Notes under the pieces: model-generated | Database searches by the model: none | What the model was told of the DNA's origin: nothing | Seen by the model: only the letters and a program-made list of their open reading frames with translations | In this document: positions 39,149 to 46,697 of the stretch, one piece after another | How positions within the stretch are numbered: the stretch's first letter is position 1 | Layout: every line of letters begins with the position of its first letter | Assembly: GCA_029781795.1 (NCBI GenBank) | Contig: JAKOWB010000007.1 | Location: forward strand, 1 to 46,697 | Length of the DNA: 46,697 bases | Source of the DNA: Pseudomonadota bacterium | GTDB lineage: Bacteria; Pseudomonadota; Alphaproteobacteria; Kiloniellales; JACOMY01 | Reading direction: 5' to 3' | Made by a program: the position numbers and the translations under genes

Positions 39149-41785
39149 TTACTGGCGAGCGCTCAACTTCTGGCTGAGCTGGTCCGGCATGTCACGGCCA
39201 TCTACGGTCTTCTCGACTATTAGAAAGAGCCCGCGACCTCCGCTGCGACGCTCCCATAGCTCTCCAATGGTGCGCTTCTCTGCTGTGTCCGCGTTGTCGA
39301 CAATGTGTGCACCCTTGTACTCGACAACCAGGTATCGGCCATCGCCCAGCTCCGCGACGAAGTCTGGATAGAACTTGTCACTGGTCGTCGGTAGCCAGAA
39401 CGAGTTGGGGTGGCGCGCCACATTCCTGATCCAGTGCTTGACGCTCGGCAGGCTGTCTATGGCTTGCGCGCATCGAAACTCCTCACCGCCTTCCACGCTA
39501 TCGAACGCGGGTAGCTGGCTCGGGCCGAGGTAGTGTTTGCGCGGACGCCAAGGCCCGCGATAGCGGCGACAATCCCAGTACATGCCGTCTTTGAAGGCGA
39601 AGGCCTGCTCGAATGAAACCTCAACCTTGGCGTCCGCCGCGAAGAGAAAGCGTTGATAGGCACGGCTTCGCTCCTGGCGGCGAATCGCCGCCAGCTTCTC
39701 TCGAATCTTCCGAGCGAGGATGAACTTGCACCGCATCAAGGCGGCGATCTTAATGCCGCGCGCACCTGTCAGGTGTTTGACAAGGTCACTGAGCCACCGC
39801 AGCAACTCGCTTTGCTGGATATCAGGCTGGCGCACTTCCTCGTCGAGCCAGAGAACGAGCGCTTCCGGAGTCCAGCCTTCCAGGGGAATGTCCAAGACAA
39901 GCTGTTCTTCTCGATCCGCGAAGCGATAAACCAGATGCCTGCCGTCAATGTCGATTTCAAAGCTGTGCGCCGTTTCGTGAACTGCGAACTCGATCTCGCT
40001 CAGTTGGGATGAATGATGGAGCAAGGACCACTCGTGAGACTCCACAAAAATGTCGGTGTCGGCGAGTTCCAACCTGCCTTGCACGTCCGACACGAGACTT
40101 GGGACTTGAAATACCTCGCCCAGCTCCGCGGGTGAGAGTTGGTGCTTCACCTCTGCGCGATACCTGGCAATTGATTCGGCCAGACCTCTCCGCTCTGTCT
40201 CGGGGATCGCCGCGGCAATCGTCTTCTCCAGTGTTGCGTCAACGTTGCCTGTGACCACGATCTCCACCTGATCGCCTTCGCATTTGCGTACCGATACGCC
40301 GGTACAGTTCATCAAGGCGTCGAGGAGCTCTGGCGTCGCGCCGACGCGGTGCTTGAACGTCGGCTTGGCCTTGGCTTGCGGCTCCAGCAGGCCGCCGTCC
40401 ACGCCGAGCAGGGTCTGAGCAGGCTCTACGTTCTCCTTGGCTTCGTCCTCCTCGAAGCCCATCGCAACCAGTTTGTCGACGAGGGCGCGGGCCGCCGCGC
40501 CGGACTCGGGTTCTGACAGGAAGGCATAGGCGCGATTGAGCTCGGCCGCCTTGCGCCGCTTCGCGTAGGGCATACGCAACACCCGCCCCAGGAGTTGCTC
40601 GACGTCAACCGCGCTATGGATGCGCGAGACCGAGCAGAAGACGTAGGCGAACGAGCAATCCCACCCCTCTTTCAGCGCCTTCACAGTGATGACGTGCTCG
40701 ACGGTGCACTTCGGATCGAAGAGATTCAGCCTGTCCAGTTCCCGTTGGTCACCGGTCGCCACGGCGATCTTCTCCGCGGGAATCCGCTCGACCTCGACCA
40801 GGTGCTGCTTCAAGGCCTCGACCGTCACCTCCTGGTTCTTTGGCTGAGCCTGGAACAGGACGATGGGGCGGATATAGCTGGAATCAGTTGCCGCAGTCTC
40901 GGCCAGGGCCTTTCGCGCCATGACGGCGCCGTTCACCGCGTTCTGCCAGGTGACATGCTCGGACAGGATGATCGGCAGTTTGATCATCTCCTCCGCCTTC
41001 AACTCCTGCGCCGTCACGCTGTGCAGGATGTTGGAGTTGAGGCGCGGGGTCGCAGTGAACTCGATGATGGCGCTGGGGTTCACACGCGCCTGCATCTCCC
41101 GGGTCAGGCCGGTCACGGCGTTGTGTGCCTCGTCCACGATCATCAGCGGGCGATGCAGATGCAGCAGGTTGGCGAAGGAGAACTTGATTCCGCCGCTTTC
41201 CAGCCGTTCCAAGCCGCCCAAGTCCTTCGGCAAGGCAGTGAAATGCGGCTCCAGGTTCTCATTGTGGGCGTAGACCTTGCGGCCTTCCGTGTCCGCCACG
41301 CGCAGGGCCTGTATCGTGCCGACGATGATGCAGCAGTGGTCTCGGATGTCGTGCGGGCGGAGTTGCGTGAAGTCGGCAATGTCGAGCACCCATACGCGCC
41401 CCTCGAAAGCCTCATCCAGTACCTGGCGGTAGGGATGCCGAGTGTTCTTGAGAGCCTCCGCAGTCTGCTGTCGAATGGTGTTCGAGGGCACCAGCCACAG
41501 AACCAGGGGATGGTCCTTCTCCACCCAGGCCTTGCGGGCAACTCCGATGGCGTGGGTGCCGAGAATGGTCTTGCCGCCCCCGGTGGGCAGGCGCAGGCAG
41601 ACATAGGGCACGCCCGGCAGACCCGCGAGCGGCGTGTAGCTGCCGCCATAGCGCCCAAGGCGCCGCGCCTGTTCCGGTTCACCGGTGATGGCTTCGTAGG
41701 CACTCTTCGGCCCGGCGATGCGCGCCTCTTCCAGGAAGCGGCGCAACACGGCGAGAGTGTCGGATTGATACTGCTTGAGATTCAC
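39149..41785 (-). CDS. Type III restriction enzyme, Res subunit (SF2 helicase plus PD-(D/E)XK nuclease)
   Basis: An 878-residue DNA translocase/endonuclease. Walker A is LPTGGGKT (TGGGKT at 68-73), Walker B is VDEAH (218-221), helicase motif VI is HSAVDVEQLLGRVLR, and a C-terminal nuclease has FYPDFVAEL...VVEYKG (Asp808, Glu822, Lys824). This order and length match Res of type III systems, which need the Mod subunit for recognition. The gene starts 10 bases after mod. Its base composition is clearly lower in GC than the flanking chromosome, as is mod's, marking acquired DNA. Confidence 0.92.
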   Translation of the reverse strand: MNLKQYQSDTLAVLRRFLEEARIAGPKSAYEAITGEPEQARRLGRYGGSYTPLAGLPGVPYVCLRLPTGGGKTILGTHAIGVARKAWVEKDHPLVLWLVPSNTIRQQTAEALKNTRHPYRQVLDEAFEGRVWVLDIADFTQLRPHDIRDHCCIIVGTIQALRVADTEGRKVYAHNENLEPHFTALPKDLGGLERLESGGIKFSFANLLHLHRPLMIVDEAHNAVTGLTREMQARVNPSAIIEFTATPRLNSNILHSVTAQELKAEEMIKLPIILSEHVTWQNAVNGAVMARKALAETAATDSSYIRPIVLFQAQPKNQEVTVEALKQHLVEVERIPAEKIAVATGDQRELDRLNLFDPKCTVEHVITVKALKEGWDCSFAYVFCSVSRIHSAVDVEQLLGRVLRMPYAKRRKAAELNRAYAFLSEPESGAAARALVDKLVAMGFEEDEAKENVEPAQTLLGVDGGLLEPQAKAKPTFKHRVGATPELLDALMNCTGVSVRKCEGDQVEIVVTGNVDATLEKTIAAAIPETERRGLAESIARYRAEVKHQLSPAELGEVFQVPSLVSDVQGRLELADTDIFVESHEWSLLHHSSQLSEIEFAVHETAHSFEIDIDGRHLVYRFADREEQLVLDIPLEGWTPEALVLWLDEEVRQPDIQQSELLRWLSDLVKHLTGARGIKIAALMRCKFILARKIREKLAAIRRQERSRAYQRFLFAADAKVEVSFEQAFAFKDGMYWDCRRYRGPWRPRKHYLGPSQLPAFDSVEGGEEFRCAQAIDSLPSVKHWIRNVARHPNSFWLPTTSDKFYPDFVAELGDGRYLVVEYKGAHIVDNADTAEKRTIGELWERRSGGRGLFLIVEKTVDGRDMPDQLSQKLSARQ

Positions 41786-41795
41786 GGCATCCCCC

Positions 41796-43343
41796 TCAGC
41801 CCCGCGCCTTCACGTCGTAGGGCGTCTGTTTGAAGGTGACGTGCTCACGCTCCAGCGTTGCGGGGGTCAGGCGGGACTGCTCACCGTAGACGGTGAGCGG
41901 ACCATCGAAACCCGCATTCGCCTTGCCGATCTCTTCGCGGAGCAGGCCCAGCGTCGCCCGGGTCAGGACATTGCCACCCGTCGTTCGCCTGTCGCCCAGA
42001 ATACCGTTGTAGAGCAGGGCATAGGCCCGGCCGCCATGAAATCCCAACAAGGGGGTATCGCCCTTGCCGTCCCAGGGGCGATCGGTCTCGGCAAACCAGA
42101 CATGGGCGGCGAGTAGCGGAAATCGAATGTCGGCGCGGATATGGCCCTGCTCGTCGAAGACCGGTGGGCCGAGACGATAGAACCGGAAGCCGCCACCGCC
42201 TTGCCAGCCGACAGCTTCGGAGATGCCGCCCTTGTCGCCTCTGATGACCTTGCTGAGCCGTGGTATGCAATGCGTGATGGCGTGTTCGCCGGCTTCGATG
42301 CCGATGTAGCGCCGTCCCATCTTTTGAGCGACTGCTGCCGTTGTGCCTGAGCCTAGAAAGGAATCAAGCACAAGGTCGTCAGGGTCGGTAGCAATCTGCA
42401 GAATTCGTTTTACAAGTCGCTCAGGCTTTGGTGTGTCGAAGTCTGTGTCTGCCCCAATCGCCTTCGCCTCTTCGCGCGCTTCATGATTGTGCCCGGCTTC
42501 ACCGTGAAGCCATAGCGTCGGAGCAGGCGCTCCCGAGATTTTCAACTCGCTGAGGAACGTTTTGCGAGAAGGTGAAGCGCGTCCGTCTGCACCAAACCAA
42601 ATCTCGTCGTTCTCATCCATTTCCTGCAAGGTTTCATGGGGGAATCGCGCTGTGGTGCCCTTGGGCGGCCGCCATACAACACCGTTTTTGAAGGTTATAC
42701 TGAAAGCCTTCTCTTTCTCGCTCGGTGTTCGCTTGGCGTAAAGTGGCGTCGCTTTCCATGGCCCCTTCGGATGTTTGTCGGGGTTTCGATATCTTCTGTC
42801 CATCTCCTCGCTGCGTGCCAAGCGATTGGGCCACCACTTTTCTCTGTCGGCGGCGAATGCTAAAATATGATCATGATTGTCAGCCAAGTACTTCGCATCA
42901 TTAGCGACAGTATATTTTTTCTGCCAAACCACGTTTGCAATGAAATTGGCTCTCCCAAATACTTCATCCATTATGACCTTGAGATAGTGTCCTTCGTTGT
43001 CGTCGATCGACACCCAGATTGAGCCATCTTCAGCCAGCAGATCGCGCAAAAGTTCCAATCGCGGCCACATCATCGCCAGCCACTGAGTATGCTCCAGGTT
43101 GTCGTCGTAGTGCTTAAAGGCCGAGCGCGTGTTGTAGGGCGGGTCGATGTAGATGCATTTCACCCGGCCGGCGTAGAAGGGCAGCAGAGCCTTGAGCGCT
43201 TCAAGATTGTCTCCTTGGATCAGCATGTTGCCGGTATCGCGCTCGCCGGCCGACAGTCCAGGCACCTCTTCCAGCAGGCGATAGGGGACGCGCTGCGTGG
43301 CGCGGAGGTCCTCATCGCGCGTCAGCCAATGCAGAATCGGCAT
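41796..43343 (-). CDS. Type III DNA methyltransferase, Mod subunit (beta-class adenine-N6)
   Basis: A 515-residue DNA methyltransferase. The catalytic motif DPPYNT (Asp67-Pro-Pro-Tyr70) precedes the AdoMet motif DSFLGSGTT (Phe329 to Thr335), the order of beta-class N6-adenine enzymes. The region between (about 130-320) is the target-recognition part, and it is the AT-richest stretch of the gene. Together with the Res protein downstream it forms a type III system. The start ATG at 43343 has GGAG upstream, and a TTGACC-17-GATTGT promoter lies 12 bases before it. No repeat tract typical of phase-variable mod genes is seen. Confidence 0.92.
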   Translation of the reverse strand: MPILHWLTRDEDLRATQRVPYRLLEEVPGLSAGERDTGNMLIQGDNLEALKALLPFYAGRVKCIYIDPPYNTRSAFKHYDDNLEHTQWLAMMWPRLELLRDLLAEDGSIWVSIDDNEGHYLKVIMDEVFGRANFIANVVWQKKYTVANDAKYLADNHDHILAFAADREKWWPNRLARSEEMDRRYRNPDKHPKGPWKATPLYAKRTPSEKEKAFSITFKNGVVWRPPKGTTARFPHETLQEMDENDEIWFGADGRASPSRKTFLSELKISGAPAPTLWLHGEAGHNHEAREEAKAIGADTDFDTPKPERLVKRILQIATDPDDLVLDSFLGSGTTAAVAQKMGRRYIGIEAGEHAITHCIPRLSKVIRGDKGGISEAVGWQGGGGFRFYRLGPPVFDEQGHIRADIRFPLLAAHVWFAETDRPWDGKGDTPLLGFHGGRAYALLYNGILGDRRTTGGNVLTRATLGLLREEIGKANAGFDGPLTVYGEQSRLTPATLEREHVTFKQTPYDVKARG

Positions 43344-43354
43344 GTTCTCCGCTC

Positions 43355-43383
43355 ACAATCGAATCGATCCGCAAATCGGTCAA
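43355..43383 (-). promoter_or_regulatory. Candidate promoter of the type III mod-res operon
   Basis: On the minus strand TTGACC (43383-43378), a 17-base spacer and GATTGT (43360-43355) stand 12 bases before the mod ATG, implying a very short leader. The -35 is five of six to consensus, the -10 weaker. Confidence 0.35.
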
Positions 43384-43501
43384 CTACCCTAGCGGGCTTC
43401 CACCGTCGCAGCGAGGTCGGCTTCGCCGGCGGCGCGACGCCGGGGAGCAGTGGCGTGGTCATTTGCCACGCGCCGACACTCACTGCAGGGAAGGACGTCC
43501 C

Positions 43502-45481
<1,980 letters not shown>

Positions 45482-45547
45482 GGGGGCAGATGTGAGCCTG
45501 AATGCCGCCGAGGTCAACTTGGCGGGCGCCGAGCCCTCCGACGCCTT

Positions 45548-45575
45548 AGCGAGTTGTTGAAGAATCCGATGACCG
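45548..45575. repeat. IS-terminus-like sequence, left copy
   Basis: TAGCGAGTTGTTGAAGAA starts here and resembles the ends of common IS families (the CAGGCTGTTGAAAAA type). A related sequence, TAGCAGGCTGTTGAAGAA, starts at 46501 in the same orientation (about 18 of 22 bases alike). No transposase lies between, so these are probably remnants of two insertions. Nothing else is recognised in the gap 45482-45738 except an open frame described under 45597-45800. Confidence 0.4.
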
Positions 45576-45596
45576 GCGCTGATTGGAGCTAGTTCG

Positions 45597-45800
45597 CTAG
45601 GCCGAGCTGACGATCAGGCGACGGATTGATTCGATGCGGGGATAGCCGGTCGGGATAGTTTTTTCTGCGTGAGGCACGGGCCCGACGAGACCATCGATTG
45701 CGGCCGATCCGAAAGTCGCGGCTAGTAAGGAATAAATCTCAATGGACGGCAGGGGAATGAGCCAAATAATCGCCAAGTGCAGTAAATTCAGCGCCGGTGA
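45597..45800 (-). other. 67-codon open frame without clear start, overlapping the end of the AT-rich gene
   Basis: In the frame shifted by one from the 185-residue gene, a stretch between TAG 45803-45801 and TAG 45599-45597 is open and protein-like: a hydrophobic part (LHLAIIWLIPLPSIEIYSLL), then IDGLVGPVPHAEK and [14 protein letters not shown]. It could be the true tail of the 185-residue protein after a frameshift, a remnant gene, or chance. It has no ATG or ribosome site. Confidence 0.3.
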
Positions 45801-46296
45801 CTAATTGATCTTGCAATAATGATCGCACTCTATCAGTAATGACAATGATGTGTAAATCGTCAGGAACAAAGAAGTCTGATCGATCCCAGTTATCAAGATC
45901 GAAAGAAAGACCCTTGATAAAGTCCGAGCTAACCTTTTCAATGCCAGACCAATCACAAAGGCCGCAGCGACCTTTGACTATTAAAAGGTTGATGCCTCTG
46001 ATCTTCTCTCCGCCCTTGGCGTCCAAGATACAAGGCTTTGACCACCATCCGGTGAACCCGGCATCTGCTATCAGTTGCACGACGCGGTCTGAGATGAGAG
46101 TGAGGGTGTTAGTAGAACCAATAACATCATCGGGATTCCTGCGCCCCATCTCGTGCCTCCCCGTGATCAAATCGGGAAGCTCTATCTGGCCAGTTCGTAC
46201 ATCTTTAGAGCGCCCAGGAACATCCAATGTTGCTCGAAAAGATCCTCTCTTCAACGATTCGCAGAGGACAAAGAACCTACCTGCATCTGCCTTCAT
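45739..46296 (-). CDS. AT-rich orphan gene, 185 residues, unknown function (immunity-protein-like size and style)
   Basis: A soluble protein with no signal or membrane span, reading FFVLCESLKRGSFRATLDVPG, a middle block FTGWWSKPCILDAKGGEKI split from LLIVKGRCGLCDW, and SDFFVPDDLHIIVITDRV. No family is firmly recognised. The fold style and size recall Imm11-type (DUF1629) immunity proteins, a weak impression only. Base and codon use are far more AT-rich than anywhere else in the window, a strong sign of transfer. ATG 46296 has GGAG upstream; the frame is open for 16 more codons before a TAA, without another start. It sits between two IS-terminus-like sequences beside ygiQ. Confidence 0.6.
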   Translation of the reverse strand: MKADAGRFFVLCESLKRGSFRATLDVPGRSKDVRTGQIELPDLITGRHEMGRRNPDDVIGSTNTLTLISDRVVQLIADAGFTGWWSKPCILDAKGGEKIRGINLLIVKGRCGLCDWSGIEKVSSDFIKGLSFDLDNWDRSDFFVPDDLHIIVITDRVRSLLQDQLVTGAEFTALGDYLAHSPAVH

Positions 46297-46456
46297 GATG
46301 CGGACTCCAGTAAGTATTCTATTTTCCGTTTCATCATAGAGAACTTACAAAGTTATTTTGCTATATCTCGAGTTTTTACTGTAATAAAGTATACCACCCT
46401 TCGCAACTCCCGGGTTTTCCAAGTTGATAAGATTACTTTCCTCCAAGACCGATCAA

Positions 46457-46479
46457 CCCTCCCCCATCAAGGGGGAGGG
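46457..46479. repeat. Perfect 9-bp-stem hairpin (REP-like palindrome)
   Basis: CCCTCCCCC (46457-46465), loop ATCAA, GGGGGAGGG (46471-46479). Hairpins of this CCTCCCCC...GGGGGAGG form are scattered through many alphaproteobacterial genomes as intergenic repeats. It could also end transcription, though no T run follows on the plus strand. Confidence 0.7.
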
Positions 46480-46500
46480 GGGAACCTCCGGCGCATGACC

Positions 46501-46526
46501 TAGCAGGCTGTTGAAGAAATCCACTG
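46501..46526. repeat. IS-terminus-like sequence, right copy
   Basis: TAGCAGGCTGTTGAAGAA, closely similar to the motif at 45548 and in the same orientation. It is nearer than that copy to the widespread GGCTGTTGAAAAA inverted-repeat end of IS elements. The rest of any element would lie beyond 46526, but no transposase motif is visible before the window ends. Confidence 0.45.
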
Positions 46527-46697
46527 GCGAGCGATGAGTTCGGTTTTGTCGCGACGGCCGAAGAGGTCGCCGGAGCCTTTCGCCGGAAGGGGATGTCGGC
46601 GGGCTCGGCCCTGTCGGGGAAGTCCTCGACATAGGCGGGGGTCTCGATGATGGGCCAGCGCTCTGAGGAGGCTCATGCCGGTGCCGCCAGCAGCTTG

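Larger units (their letters stand above)
46297..46697. other. Gene-poor right end: AT-rich promoter region, hairpin, IS-terminus-like sequence, unidentified fragment
   Basis: 46297-46440 is AT-rich and includes, on the minus strand, TATACTTTATTA-like sequence that may hold the promoter of the 185-residue gene. 46441-46500 holds a GC hairpin. From 46501 the sequence begins with an IS-end-like motif and continues GC-rich to the window edge. On the minus strand of that last part one frame reads PIIETPAYVEDFPDRAEP without a start; no family is recognised. It may be the edge of an insertion sequence or a truncated gene. Confidence 0.5.

Noticed and set aside
43453-43471. Hairpin GCGTGG/CCACGC as terminator of ygiQ
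   Set aside because: The stem is only six pairs and no T tract follows on the minus strand; too weak to list.
46501-46697. Complete insertion sequence
   Set aside because: Only one terminus-like motif is present before the window edge and no transposase motif is seen.

Overview
The window is very GC-rich DNA, densely packed with genes on both strands, and reads like an alphaproteobacterial chromosome, probably of the Rhodospirillales type. This is judged from protein style, the aerobic-type cobalamin tail genes, a GcvA-like LysR regulator and a SorAB-type sulfite dehydrogenase; no species is claimed. Coding density is high. Many neighbours are coupled by ATGA or GTGA overlaps. Several convergent pairs share a CTAG tetranucleotide that gives TAG stops on both strands.

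Layout. 1-2.5 kb: the end of cobalamin synthesis (cobT cut by the left edge, divergent cobS, and a CobC-like phosphatase). 2.5-6.4 kb: an alpha/beta hydrolase, a GT4 glycosyltransferase, two small membrane or secreted proteins, tRNA-Ser(GGA), and a DUF302 protein preceded by a 39-residue membrane peptide. 6.5-10.2 kb: an EamA exporter divergent from its likely LysR regulator, then a ferric-reductase-type flavocytochrome. 10.2-16.6 kb: a two-subunit HcnBC/opine-oxidase-like dehydrogenase, an epoxide-hydrolase-like enzyme, a putative 2OG-Fe(II) oxygenase, and a ferredoxin reductase-ferredoxin pair followed by a double minisatellite. 16-20.5 kb (minus strand): a Stf0-like sulfotransferase, an ECF sigma factor, its anti-sigma factor, a SorA-like molybdenum sulfite dehydrogenase, cytochrome c and a DUF2231 membrane protein, in that transcriptional order.

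20.7-25.4 kb: a five-gene plus-strand operon with two SGNH hydrolases, an AlgI-like MBOAT acyltransferase, a small membrane protein and a VIT-family metal transporter; it looks like an envelope O-acylation system. 25.4-30.4 kb (minus): a kinase/PLP phospho-lyase fusion of the hydroxylysine or ethanolamine phosphate type, a NYN-LOTUS RNA-processing candidate, and an SLC13/RCK permease. 30.5-38.0 kb: an autotransporter with a lipobox, a TIGR03032-like protein, and a GAF-PAS-PAS-cyclase coupled to a YtcJ-like amidohydrolase. 38.0-39.1 kb: two coupled small conserved proteins divergent from thioredoxin 2.

39.1-43.5 kb is the clearest accessory region: a type III restriction-modification pair of lower GC. 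It is bracketed by 26-bp direct repeats (23 matches) that both encode the C-terminus of YgiQ. The module therefore appears to have inserted at the 3' end of ygiQ and left a fossil copy of that end next to the thioredoxin gene. ygiQ itself follows. The window ends in an AT-rich patch with an orphan gene lying between two similar IS-terminus-like sequences.
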